64,000 nt of DNA from NCBI GenBank assembly GCA_902593405.1, contig CACJIB010000003.1, positions 17,092 to 81,091 of the forward strand. The letters are read 5' to 3'. The notes under the pieces were generated by a model. The model searched no databases and was not told the origin of the DNA. It worked only from the letters and a program-made list of their open reading frames with translations. Source of the stretch: an uncultured Pelagibacteraceae bacterium (lineage in GTDB: Bacteria; Pseudomonadota; Alphaproteobacteria; Pelagibacterales; Pelagibacteraceae). Shown here one piece after another: positions 44,822 to 54,157 of the stretch (its first letter is position 1; every line of letters begins with the position of its first letter). The position numbers were made by a program, and so were the translations under genes.

Positions 44822-46732
44822 ATGGAACTATCAATTATATTCCTTCCACTTATTGCTTCAATTATATCAGGTTTTTTTGGCAGATATATCGGTGATAGAA
44901 ATTCTGAAATAGTAACAAGTGTTCTAGTTTCAATTTCTGCACTCTTATCAATTTATGTTTTTTATCAAGTAATAGCAAACCAATACGAAGAAAATATTGT
45001 TATAGCCACCTGGATAAGCTCAGGTTCACTTGATGTAAATTGGTCGATGTTAATTGATCCTTTATCAGCAGTGATGTTAGTAGTTGTAACATCCGTATCT
45101 GCCTTAGTACACATCTATTCAATTGGTTACATGTCTCATGATCCTCATAAACCAAGATTTATGGCTTATTTATCATTATTCACATTTGCAATGTTGATGC
45201 TTGTAACATCAGATAATTTTATTCAACTATTTTTTGGCTGGGAAGGTGTTGGTCTTTGTTCATATTTCCTAATTGGTTTTTGGTTTAAAAAAGAAAGTGC
45301 AAATGCTGCAGCCATAAAAGCATTTGTTGTAAATAGAGTAGGTGATTTTGGTTTTGCTTTAGGAATTTTTTTAATATTTTATTTATTTGGAACAGTAAAT
45401 TATTCAGAAGTTTTTCAACAAATTCCAACAGTTGTAGATAAAAGTTTATCCTTTTTAGGTTTTGAAGTTAATGCAATAGATTTAGTTTGTTTGCTTTTAT
45501 TTATAGGAGCAATGGGTAAATCTGCACAGATATTACTACATACTTGGCTACCTGATGCTATGGAAGGTCCAACTCCAGTTTCTGCATTGATTCACGCAGC
45601 AACGATGGTAACAGCTGGTGTTTTTTTAGTAGTAAGATGCTCTCCAATTTACGAATATTCACCATTAATACTAAATTTTATAACTATAGTTGGAATGACT
45701 ACAGCATTCTTTGCAGCAACGGTTGCTCTGGTTCAAACAGATATAAAAAAAATTATTGCTTACTCTACGTGTAGCCAACTTGGCTATATGTTTTTTGCAG
45801 CTGGAGTAGGTGCATACAATGTTGCTATGTTTCACTTATTTACTCACGCATTTTTTAAAGCTTTATTATTTTTAGGATCTGGTTCAGTAATTCATGCATT
45901 TAAAGATGAGCAAAATATAAATAACATGGGAGGTGTATGGAAAAAGTTACCATATACTTATGCTTTAATGATAATAGGAACGCTTGCTTTGACAGGTTTT
46001 CCATTTTTATCAGGATTTTATTCTAAAGACGCAATTATAGAATTTGCGTATTTAAAAGGTAATACTACTGGATATTATGCAGCTGGCATTGGAATAATTA
46101 CAGCATTTTTAACATCTATTTATTCATGGAGGTTGATATTTAAAACTTTCCATGGTGAGTACAATAATAAAGAGATAAAGATAGAGGAAACACACGAGTC
46201 TCCATTAGTTATGCTTGTTCCATTATTTATTCTTTCAATAGGAGCTGTTTTTGCAGGTTTTCTATTTAAAGGACTATTTATCGGTCATGGTGAGAATTTA
46301 TTCTGGGCAGAGTCTATTAAGTTTTTAGAGCCTTTGAGTACTGAGCACCCACCTTTATGGTTTTTACTTTTAACTCCGTGTTTGGTTTTATTATCTATTC
46401 CAATTGCTTATTACTTATTTGTTAAGAACAAAGAATTACCTTACTCAATAGCTTCAATGAACAAACCTTTGTATAATTTTTTAGTAAATAAATGGTACTT
46501 TGATGAGTTATATGATGTGTTGTTTATTAAATCTTCAAAAAAACTAGGTTTATTTTTATGGAAATTTTGTGATGGAACCATAATTGATGGTTTTGGTCCT
46601 GATGGAATTTCTTCTTTTATAAAAAAATGTTCAATTAAAGCAACCAAATTTCAAAGTGGTTTTATCTATCAATATGCATTTGTAATGTTGTTAGGTTTCT
46701 CTGCTTTACTAACCTTTTTAATAGTTAAATAA
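44822..46732 (+). CDS. nuoL: NADH-quinone oxidoreductase subunit L
   Basis: This 636-aa antiporter-like membrane subunit (ND5 type) is the most distal pump with the long lateral helix. Signatures are FFGWEGVGLCSYFLIGFWF near 138-156 (with the key Glu), LLHTWLPDAMEGPTPVSALIHAATMVTAGVFL near 239-270 (in parts LPDAMEGPTPVSALIHAATM), and AYSTCSQLGYMFFAAG near 314. The extended C-terminus is present. It overlaps nuoM by one base. Confidence 0.97.
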   Translation: MELSIIFLPLIASIISGFFGRYIGDRNSEIVTSVLVSISALLSIYVFYQVIANQYEENIVIATWISSGSLDVNWSMLIDPLSAVMLVVVTSVSALVHIYSIGYMSHDPHKPRFMAYLSLFTFAMLMLVTSDNFIQLFFGWEGVGLCSYFLIGFWFKKESANAAAIKAFVVNRVGDFGFALGIFLIFYLFGTVNYSEVFQQIPTVVDKSLSFLGFEVNAIDLVCLLLFIGAMGKSAQILLHTWLPDAMEGPTPVSALIHAATMVTAGVFLVVRCSPIYEYSPLILNFITIVGMTTAFFAATVALVQTDIKKIIAYSTCSQLGYMFFAAGVGAYNVAMFHLFTHAFFKALLFLGSGSVIHAFKDEQNINNMGGVWKKLPYTYALMIIGTLALTGFPFLSGFYSKDAIIEFAYLKGNTTGYYAAGIGIITAFLTSIYSWRLIFKTFHGEYNNKEIKIEETHESPLVMLVPLFILSIGAVFAGFLFKGLFIGHGENLFWAESIKFLEPLSTEHPPLWFLLLTPCLVLLSIPIAYYLFVKNKELPYSIASMNKPLYNFLVNKWYFDELYDVLFIKSSKKLGLFLWKFCDGTIIDGFGPDGISSFIKKCSIKATKFQSGFIYQYAFVMLLGFSALLTFLIVK

Positions 46733-48213
46733 TGAATTTTCCTATTCTTTCATCTTTAATATTATTGCCAATAGTTGGTGCTTTATTTTTATTTTTTACT
46801 AAAGATAAAGAAGGAAATAATTTAACTGCTAAATATGTTGCTTTATTTACAACTGTAGTAAATTTTTTAATTTCTATTTATCTGTGGATTTCTTTTGACC
46901 AATCAACTTCTAGTTTTCAATTTGTAGAGGATAGAGTATGGATTGAAGGATTTATTAATTATAAAGTTGGAATAGATGGTATTTCAATTTTATTTATTAT
47001 TTTAACTACATTTATAACTCCCATTTGTATTATATCTGTAAATAATTCAGTCAAAAATAGATTAAGAGATTTTTTAATTGCAATTCTTATCATGGAAAGT
47101 TTCATGATAGGTGTTTTTTGTGCACTTGATTTAGTTGTATTCTATTTATTTTTTGAAGCTGGCTTAATCCCAATGTTTTTAATTATTGGTATTTGGGGAG
47201 GTGAAAGAAGAGTTTATTCAGCATTCAAATTCTTTTTGTACACACTTTTAGGATCTGTTTTGATGTTGGTTGCAATAATTTCAATTTATTGGATTACAGG
47301 AACAACTGATGTAGTTCAACTTTACGAAATTGGTATTGATGTTAAATATCAAAATCTTTTGTGGTTAGCATTTTTTAGCTCATTTGCCGTTAAAACACCT
47401 ATGTGGCCAGTTCATACTTGGTTACCCGATGCACATGTTGAGGCTCCTACTGCTGGTTCTGTTTTGTTAGCTGCTATATTATTAAAGATGGCTGGATATG
47501 GTTTTATAAGATTTTCTTTAGGCCTTTTCCCAATTGCATCAGAGGTATTTACTCCATTAATTTACACTTTGAGTGTTATAGCAATCATATTTACCTCACT
47601 GATAGCCTTAATGCAGGAAGATATGAAAAAATTAATTGCTTATTCATCAGTTGCGCATATGGGTTTTGTAACTTTGGGTATATTCACTTTGCAACAGCAG
47701 GGAATTGAAGGAAGTATAATTCAAATGATTAGTCACGGATTAGTTTCAGCAGCATTATTTTTAACTGTAGGTGTAGTTTATGACAGAATGCATTCTAGAT
47801 TAATAAGTACATATGGAGGACTAGTTTCTGTAATTCCAAAATATTCAATATTGTTCATGTTATTTGCTTTGGCATCTCTAGGTTTACCTGGAACTAGTGG
47901 TTTTATCGGTGAGTTTTTAATATTAATGGGAGCTTTTAAAGATAATTTTTTAGTAGCATTTATAGCAAGTATTGGGGTGATTTTAGGAGCTGCATACATG
48001 TTGTGGCTTTATAAAAGAGTAATATTTGGAAAATTAATAAACAAAGATCTTAAAACAATTTTAGATTTAAATAGATCTGAATACTTTATATTAAGTTGTT
48101 TAGCTGCACCAATCTTATTTTTTGGTTTTTATCCTGATCCATTAATAAACACTATTGAAGTTTCTGTGACTGACCTAATTAATATGCATAACACAAATAT
48201 AGCTAGTAAATAA
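46732..48213 (+). CDS. nuoM: NADH-quinone oxidoreductase subunit M
   Basis: This 493-aa antiporter-like subunit (ND4 type) has about fourteen helices. Key Glu in FYLFFEAGLIPMFLIIGIWGG near 136-156 (seen as FFEAGLIPMFLIIGIWGGE), the Lys-containing VKTPMWPVHTWLPDAHVEAP near 219-238, and AYSSVAHMGFVTLGIF near 303 are all present. Family length is normal. One base separates its stop from nuoN. Confidence 0.97.
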   Translation: MNFPILSSLILLPIVGALFLFFTKDKEGNNLTAKYVALFTTVVNFLISIYLWISFDQSTSSFQFVEDRVWIEGFINYKVGIDGISILFIILTTFITPICIISVNNSVKNRLRDFLIAILIMESFMIGVFCALDLVVFYLFFEAGLIPMFLIIGIWGGERRVYSAFKFFLYTLLGSVLMLVAIISIYWITGTTDVVQLYEIGIDVKYQNLLWLAFFSSFAVKTPMWPVHTWLPDAHVEAPTAGSVLLAAILLKMAGYGFIRFSLGLFPIASEVFTPLIYTLSVIAIIFTSLIALMQEDMKKLIAYSSVAHMGFVTLGIFTLQQQGIEGSIIQMISHGLVSAALFLTVGVVYDRMHSRLISTYGGLVSVIPKYSILFMLFALASLGLPGTSGFIGEFLILMGAFKDNFLVAFIASIGVILGAAYMLWLYKRVIFGKLINKDLKTILDLNRSEYFILSCLAAPILFFGFYPDPLINTIEVSVTDLINMHNTNIASK

Positions 48214-48214
48214 T

Positions 48215-49633
48215 ATGGAAAATTTAAATTTAGTATTACCTGAAATATTTATTTCACTTTCAATAATGTTTTTACTTATTTTGGGTGTTTTTAAAAAAAA
48301 TAGTTCAAAAATCACTTTCAATCTATCTTTGTTTACAATTTTAATTACAGCAATAATAACAATAAACGAAACGTTCTCGGTTAGTAGGGAAACATTGTTT
48401 AATGAAAGTGTTGTGATTGACATTATGTCTTCACTAATGAAAATTATAACTTTAATTGGAGGTTTTTTAGTTTTAGTTATTTCATCAAGCTATTTAAAAA
48501 CATTTAAAATATATAACATCGAATACCCAGTTCTTATTTTGAGCTCTATACTTGGTATGATGGTAATGATTAGTTCAAATGATTTAATTGTTTTTTATAT
48601 GGGATTAGAATTACAATCATTAGCTCTTTACGTATTAGCAACATATAATAGAGATCAACTAAAATCATCCGAAGCTGGTTTGAAATATTTTGTTTTAAGT
48701 GCACTATCTTCAGGATTGTTATTATATGGATGTTCTTTAGTTTATGGTTTTTCAGGCTCAACTAATTTTGATGTAATATCAAATCAATTAAATTCTAATG
48801 AATATGTTTTAACATTTGGAATTGTATTTATCTTAGTTGGTTTAGCATTTAAAATTTCTGCAGTTCCATTTCATATGTGGGCACCTGATGTTTACGAGGG
48901 GTCACCAACAACTGTAACTTTATTTTTTACAATAGTACCAAAGATCGCTGCTTTAACTGTATTTATAAGATTTTTATATGTTCCTTTCCTAAATTTAATT
49001 GATCAATGGCAAATGATAATAATTTTCTTATCAATTGCTTCCATGGTGTTTGGAGCTGTTGCTGCAATAGGGCAAACTAATATTAAAAGACTAATTGCTT
49101 ATAGCTCTATTGGACATATTGGTTACACATTAGCAGGGCTAGCCACAGCTTCGAATGAAGGAATTCAAAGTTCAATAATCTATATTTCAATATACGTAGT
49201 TATGAATTTAGCTCTTTTCTCATGTCTATTGATGTTAAGAAGAAAGGATCAATATTATGAGAATATTGAGGATCTCTCAGGATTATCAAAAAACCATCCA
49301 CTATTATCCCTATGTTTGCTTGTAATACTCTTTTCTTTAGCTGGAATACCACCTCTAGCTGGTTTCTTTGCTAAGTTTTATGTTTTTAAAGCAGTATTAG
49401 AACAATCAATGTTTTTCTTAGCTATAGTAGGATTGTTATCTACAGTAGTTGCAGCTTTTTATTATTTAAGAATTATAAAAATAATTTACTTTGATAAAGA
49501 AAAAGACAAATACGATACTGACCATAGCTTATGGTTAAAATTTTCACTTACAGTTTCAACGATATTAATTCTTTTATACTTCATATTCCCAAGTCAGTTA
49601 ATAGAAGTTGTTTCAAGAATTAATATTATTTGA
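48215..49633 (+). CDS. nuoN: NADH-quinone oxidoreductase subunit N
   Basis: This 472-aa antiporter-like subunit (ND2 type) is the last gene of the complex I operon. Signatures are FYMGLELQSLALYVLATYNR near 128-147 with the conserved Glu, KISAVPFHMWAPDVYEGSPT near 213-232 with Lys, and AYSSIGHIGYTLAGLA near 291-306. LAGIPPLAGFFAKFYVF lies near 376. Its TGA overlaps the ATG of birA, so the run continues without a break. Confidence 0.97.
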   Translation: MENLNLVLPEIFISLSIMFLLILGVFKKNSSKITFNLSLFTILITAIITINETFSVSRETLFNESVVIDIMSSLMKIITLIGGFLVLVISSSYLKTFKIYNIEYPVLILSSILGMMVMISSNDLIVFYMGLELQSLALYVLATYNRDQLKSSEAGLKYFVLSALSSGLLLYGCSLVYGFSGSTNFDVISNQLNSNEYVLTFGIVFILVGLAFKISAVPFHMWAPDVYEGSPTTVTLFFTIVPKIAALTVFIRFLYVPFLNLIDQWQMIIIFLSIASMVFGAVAAIGQTNIKRLIAYSSIGHIGYTLAGLATASNEGIQSSIIYISIYVVMNLALFSCLLMLRRKDQYYENIEDLSGLSKNHPLLSLCLLVILFSLAGIPPLAGFFAKFYVFKAVLEQSMFFLAIVGLLSTVVAAFYYLRIIKIIYFDKEKDKYDTDHSLWLKFSLTVSTILILLYFIFPSQLIEVVSRINII

Positions 49634-50166
49634 TGAAATTAAAAAAATTTAAATTTAAAAAAGTTAAGAGCACTAATAATACTGCAATAAGAATTATCAA
49701 AGAAACTAAATATAACTTAGGTATGGTTGTCGCTGAAACACAAATGAATGGTAGAGGACAGTATGGAAGAAAATGGATATCGTTAAAAGGAAATTTGTTT
49801 ATATCTTTCTTCAATGAACTTAATAAAACAAAACTATCGATTAACACTATAACAAAAATCAATTGTCTTTTAGTAAAAAAATTACTCTCGTTATTTACAA
49901 GTAAAAAAATTTTATTTAAAAAACCAAATGACTTATTAATTGATAAAAAAAAGATTAGTGGCATTTTACAAGAAGTCATATTTATAAGAGGTAAAAAATT
50001 TTTAATTACTGGCATAGGCATAAATATTAAAAAAAATCCAATTATAAGAAATTATCCTGCCACAAACTTGCAAGAGGTAACTAAAAAAAGTATTAGTAAA
50101 TTAATTGTAGAAAATAAACTAAAACAACTTTTTGAAAAAAATTTATCGAAATTGTATAAAAATTAA
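49633..50166 (+). CDS. birA: Biotin-[acetyl-CoA carboxylase] ligase, short form
   Basis: This enzyme activates biotin with ATP and attaches it to the biotin carboxyl carrier protein. At about 177 aa it is only the catalytic core. The N-terminal DNA-binding domain of E. coli BirA (321 aa) and the C-terminal SH3-like cap are missing, so it cannot repress biotin genes. The adenylate motif is NGRGQYGRKW near 39-48 and the catalytic Lys is in DKKKISGILQE near 97-107. The start ATG overlaps the nuoN stop (TGATG). The cap is probably lost by genome reduction. Confidence 0.9.
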   Translation: MKLKKFKFKKVKSTNNTAIRIIKETKYNLGMVVAETQMNGRGQYGRKWISLKGNLFISFFNELNKTKLSINTITKINCLLVKKLLSLFTSKKILFKKPNDLLIDKKKISGILQEVIFIRGKKFLITGIGINIKKNPIIRNYPATNLQEVTKKSISKLIVENKLKQLFEKNLSKLYKN

Positions 50167-50169
50167 ATA

Positions 50170-50916
50170 ATGTATATTCTAGGTGATATTGGTAATACGG
50201 AAACAAAATTATGTGTTGTTTCTAAAAATAATAAAATTTCAAAAAAAATTACTTTTTTATCAAAATCTATAAATAACAGACAGCTTAATATTTTATTTAA
50301 AAAAAATAAAATTCAATTAAATAAAATTGAAAAAATATTATTTTGTAGTGTCGTTCCAAAAACATTTTCTATAATTAATAAATTTTTATCGAAAAAAGTT
50401 AAACAAAAATGCTATGAGGTTAAAAAATTAAACTTAAAATCACTTATAACAATCAAAGTAGATTATAAACAGGTAGGCTCAGATAGAATTACTAATGCTA
50501 TAAGTTTAATGAATAACAAAAATAATTTTATAATTTTAGATTTTGGTACAGCAACAACTTTCGATGTACTTATTAGAAATACTTATTTTGGAGGAATTAT
50601 TGCCCCGGGTGTGAGATTGTCTCTTAATACCTTGTCTGACAAAGCAACCTTGATTCCAAAAATAGATTTAAAAAAGATTAATAAAGTGATTGGCAAAAAT
50701 ACAATCGCTGCTGTTAGATCAGGCTTTTTTTGGGGTTATGCGGGTTTAATTGACAATATTATTAATTTAATTAAGAAGGAAACTGGAAAATCTTTTAAAG
50801 TAATTATTACTGGTGGATTTTCAGATTTATTTAAAAACTCAATAAAAACGAAAGCAAGTCACAACCAAGATATTACAATTAAAGGCTTAATAAAGATTTC
50901 AAAGTTAATTAAATAA
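50170..50916 (+). CDS. coaX: Type III pantothenate kinase
   Basis: This 248-aa ATP-dependent kinase of the first coenzyme A step is insensitive to CoA feedback in known members. N-terminal phosphate loop ILGDIGNTETKLCVV (3-17) and the second ASKHA motif FLDFGTATTFDVL (near 119-130, read as ILDFGTATTFDVL) are present. The substrate segment GSDRITNAI is near 99-107. The nuoN-birA-coaX-rnj order is common in Alphaproteobacteria. Three bases separate it from birA. Confidence 0.95.
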   Translation: MYILGDIGNTETKLCVVSKNNKISKKITFLSKSINNRQLNILFKKNKIQLNKIEKILFCSVVPKTFSIINKFLSKKVKQKCYEVKKLNLKSLITIKVDYKQVGSDRITNAISLMNNKNNFIILDFGTATTFDVLIRNTYFGGIIAPGVRLSLNTLSDKATLIPKIDLKKINKVIGKNTIAAVRSGFFWGYAGLIDNIINLIKKETGKSFKVIITGGFSDLFKNSIKTKASHNQDITIKGLIKISKLIK

Positions 50917-50917
50917 T

Positions 50918-52576
50918 ATGAAAGATGAACTATTATTTTGTCCATTAGGTGGATCAGGCGAAATAGGCATGAACATGAATTTGTTTGGCTATGGGCAGCC
51001 TAGTGATCATAAATGGATTATGGTCGACATAGGGGTAACATTTGCAGATGATACTATTCCAGGTGTTGATTTAATTTATCCAGATCCTGGGTTTATAGTA
51101 GAAAGAAAAGATAATTTATTAGGAATAGTTTTAACACACGCACACGAGGATCACATTGGTGCAATTGCTCACCTATGGCCAAAATTACAATGTAAAATTT
51201 TTGCAACTCCTTTTACAGCTGTATTAATTCGAGAAAAATTTAGAGAAAAACAAATTGATATAACTAATGATTTACAGATTGTTGAGTTAAATGGAAAGGT
51301 TTCTCTGGATCCATTTGAAATTGAATACATTACTTTAACGCATTCTATATTAGAACCAAATGGACTTAGAATAAAAACTCCTGCAGGCGTTATTTTGCAT
51401 ACTGGAGATTGGAAGGTAGATCCAAATCCTTTGATTGGAGAAAATATAAACGAAAAAAGATTAAAGGAAATTGGTGAGGAAGGAGTGCTAGCAATGATTT
51501 GCGATTCAACAAATGTTTTTAGCGCCGGTAGATCAGGTTCAGAATTAGATGTAAGAAAAAATATGTTAAACGTTATGTCTCGATTAAAAAAAAGAATTAT
51601 CATAACATCATTTGCTTCCAATGTAGCTAGAATGGAGACAGCTTTTTATTGTGCAGAACAAACAGGAAGACAAATCTCTTTAGTTGGTAGATCAATGCAT
51701 CGTATTTATAAAGCTGCGCGTCAATGTGGATATTTAAAAAATACAATTGAGCCAATTGATCCAAGAGAAGCTAAAAATTTTTCAAGAGAAAAAATTGTGT
51801 ATTTATGTACTGGAAGTCAAGGCGAACCAATGGGTGCAATGATGAGAATTTCTAGCTATGTTCATCCAGATGTTTTTATTGAAAAAGGTGATGCTGTAAT
51901 TTTTTCTTCAAAAATTATACCTGGTAATGAAAAAAAACTTTATAAACTTCACAATCAACTTGTTAAAGATGGAATTGAAGTAATATCTGAAGAAACTGAA
52001 TTTGTACATGTTTCTGGACATCCAAATAGAGAAGACCTTAAAGAGATGTATCAATGGGTAAAACCTAGGTGTGTAATACCTGTGCACGGTGAACATAGAC
52101 ATATGATAGAGCACATTAATTTTGCAAAAGAAATGCAAGTACCACATCCAGTTCAAGTCGAAAATGGTGATATCGTTAAGTTATATCCGGGTGAAAAACC
52201 TGAAGTATATGACAAGGCTCCAAGCGGCAGACTCTACTTAGATGGCAGTGTTAGTGTTGATCCAGATTCACAATCGATAAAAGATAGGAAAAATTTAAGT
52301 GCAAATGGATATCTCGAGGTAACAATTATGATTACACCTAAAGGTAATATACACAATAATCCTATTCTTTCATTTCGTGGTTTACCTGTAGATGATCGAG
52401 ATGATTTTGTTTATGGATTAGAGGAAGAAATAGAGAAAACCTCTAGAACTTTTAAAATTGGAAGCAAACAACAAGAACACAATCTTATGGATGCATTAAA
52501 AATTGCCTGTAGAAAATTTTCTAAAGAGAGAACAGGGAAAAAACCTTTTACCAATATCAATTTAGTAAGAATTTAA
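50918..52576 (+). CDS. rnj: Ribonuclease J
   Basis: This 552-aa metallo-beta-lactamase/beta-CASP nuclease with 5'-exo and endonuclease activity works in RNA processing and decay. The metal site is THAHEDHIGA with His74, His76, Asp78 and His79. Further motifs are HSILEPNGL with HTGDWKVD near 164-171, CDSTNVFSAGRSGSE near 190-204, and the beta-CASP stretch CTGSQGEPMGAM near 297. Full family length. It overlaps the next gene by one base. Confidence 0.95.
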   Translation: MKDELLFCPLGGSGEIGMNMNLFGYGQPSDHKWIMVDIGVTFADDTIPGVDLIYPDPGFIVERKDNLLGIVLTHAHEDHIGAIAHLWPKLQCKIFATPFTAVLIREKFREKQIDITNDLQIVELNGKVSLDPFEIEYITLTHSILEPNGLRIKTPAGVILHTGDWKVDPNPLIGENINEKRLKEIGEEGVLAMICDSTNVFSAGRSGSELDVRKNMLNVMSRLKKRIIITSFASNVARMETAFYCAEQTGRQISLVGRSMHRIYKAARQCGYLKNTIEPIDPREAKNFSREKIVYLCTGSQGEPMGAMMRISSYVHPDVFIEKGDAVIFSSKIIPGNEKKLYKLHNQLVKDGIEVISEETEFVHVSGHPNREDLKEMYQWVKPRCVIPVHGEHRHMIEHINFAKEMQVPHPVQVENGDIVKLYPGEKPEVYDKAPSGRLYLDGSVSVDPDSQSIKDRKNLSANGYLEVTIMITPKGNIHNNPILSFRGLPVDDRDDFVYGLEEEIEKTSRTFKIGSKQQEHNLMDALKIACRKFSKERTGKKPFTNINLVRI

Positions 52577-52821
52577 TGAGCGCAACAGGCCTAGCTATTA
52601 TCTATATAATTATATGGTGGATAGTTTTTTTTGCTATTCTACCTATTGATGTGAATCGAACAAAGATTGTAAAAATTGACGGTGAGGATCCTGGCTCACC
52701 TGAAAATCCAAAAATGGTGAAAAAATTCCTTTATTGCACTGGAATTACTACTGTCATTTTCATAATAATTTACTTATTAATTAAATTTGAATATTTAAAT
52801 TTAAGAAATATGATTAATTAA
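52576..52821 (+). CDS. DUF1467 family small membrane protein
   Basis: This 81-aa protein has two hydrophobic helices (about residues 5-24 and 49-68). The linking loop IDVNRTKIVKIDGEDPGSPENPKMVKKF matches the DUF1467 layout, which in other Alphaproteobacteria also sits between rnj and proS. Function unknown. Its start overlaps the rnj stop and proS starts one base after it. Confidence 0.85.
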   Translation: MSATGLAIIYIIIWWIVFFAILPIDVNRTKIVKIDGEDPGSPENPKMVKKFLYCTGITTVIFIIIYLLIKFEYLNLRNMIN

Positions 52822-52822
52822 G

Positions 52823-54157
52823 ATGTTTTTATCAAATTCATTTATACCAATATTAAAAAATATTCCTTCAGAAGCAAAAATTAAATCTCATCAATTGATG
52901 TTGAGAGTAGGCATGATTAAGCAAGCCTCAGCAGGAATTTATTCATGGTTACCTTTAGGTTTTAAGGTAATGAAAAAAATAGAAGACATTGTCAGACAAG
53001 AACAAAACAAAATTGGAGCTCAAGAAATATTAATGCCAACAATTCAATCCAGTGAAATTTGGAAAGAAAGTGGGCGTTATGACGATTATGGTGAAGAGAT
53101 GCTTAGAATAACTGACCGTCAAAATAGAGAAATGTTATATGGACCAACCAATGAAGAACAGGTTACTGAGATTTTTAGATCTTCAATAAAATCTTATAAA
53201 TCACTCCCACAACTTTTGTATCATATACAATGGAAATTCAGAGATGAAATTAGACCTAGATTTGGAATTATGCGTGGTAGAGAATTTTATATGAAAGACG
53301 CCTATTCATTTGATGTGTCTGATGAAGAAGCTTTTTATTCTTATAATAAATTCTTTCTTTCTTATTTAAGAACATTTAAAAGATTATCTTTGACAGCAAT
53401 ACCCATGGCTGCTGATACAGGACCTATAGGTGGAAATTTATCTCATGAATTTATTATTCTTGCTGATACTGGTGAAAGTAAAATTTTCACAGATAAAAGA
53501 ATATTCGATCTTGATAATGATGATACTGAACTAGAAAAAACATCATTAGAGAGTATGAGAAAAAAATATGAACAATTCTATGCTGTAACTGATGAAAAGT
53601 TTAATAAAGAAGAGTTTGAAAAAATTGTTTCTAAGGAAAATCAATTGATTACAAAAGGTATCGAGGTAGGTCATATATTTTATTTTGGTGACAAGTATTC
53701 AAAACCAATGGGAGCATCTGTTGATTTGCCAGGAGGAAAAAAGGATTTTGTCAAAATGGGCTCTTATGGAATTGGTGTATCAAGGTTAGTAGGGGCTATA
53801 ATTGAGGCAAAATATGACGACAAAAATGAAATCATGAAATGGCCATTGTCTGTTGCTCCTTATGATATTGCTTTAATACCTATGATAAATAAAAATGACA
53901 CCTCAGCTTTAGATAAAGCAAATAATATCAATATAGAATTGCTTAAAAATAATATTGATTCAATCATTGATGATACAGATGAGAATTTCTCATCAAAAAT
54001 AAAAAAAATGAATTTAATTGGTGCTCCATTTCAAATTATTATTGGTAAGAAAAGTGAGGGTGATTTATTAGAGTTCAAGGAAACCGGTGGTGAAACTCAA
54101 AATTTACCATTAAGTAAAATTATAGAAATTATAACTAAACAAAAAAATTCAATTTGA
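52823..54157 (+). CDS. proS: Prolyl-tRNA synthetase, short alphaproteobacterial type
   Basis: This class II enzyme charges tRNA-Pro. At 444 aa it lacks the editing insertion (INS) found in the roughly 570-aa E. coli enzyme, between motifs 2 and 3. This is normal for the alphaproteobacterial form, which depends on a separate deacylase for editing. Motif 2 is WKFRDEIRPRFGIMRGREFYMKDAYSF near 133-159 (seen as FRDEIRPRFGIMRGREFYMK). Motif 3 is GSYGIGVSRLVGAIIE near 313-328. A C-terminal anticodon-binding domain follows. Its stop overlaps the lolC/E start. Confidence 0.96.
   Translation: MFLSNSFIPILKNIPSEAKIKSHQLMLRVGMIKQASAGIYSWLPLGFKVMKKIEDIVRQEQNKIGAQEILMPTIQSSEIWKESGRYDDYGEEMLRITDRQNREMLYGPTNEEQVTEIFRSSIKSYKSLPQLLYHIQWKFRDEIRPRFGIMRGREFYMKDAYSFDVSDEEAFYSYNKFFLSYLRTFKRLSLTAIPMAADTGPIGGNLSHEFIILADTGESKIFTDKRIFDLDNDDTELEKTSLESMRKKYEQFYAVTDEKFNKEEFEKIVSKENQLITKGIEVGHIFYFGDKYSKPMGASVDLPGGKKDFVKMGSYGIGVSRLVGAIIEAKYDDKNEIMKWPLSVAPYDIALIPMINKNDTSALDKANNINIELLKNNIDSIIDDTDENFSSKIKKMNLIGAPFQIIIGKKSEGDLLEFKETGGETQNLPLSKIIEIITKQKNSI

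Noticed and set aside
49630..49632. TTG codon at 49630 as the start of birA
   Set aside because: It would add one Met before the ATG at 49633 and lies inside nuoN. The ATG overlapping the nuoN TGA is the usual coupled start.
51169..51621. 150-aa ORF on the - strand inside rnj
   Set aside because: It lies wholly within the RNase J gene, whose catalytic motifs are in the + frame. The antisense protein is low-complexity.
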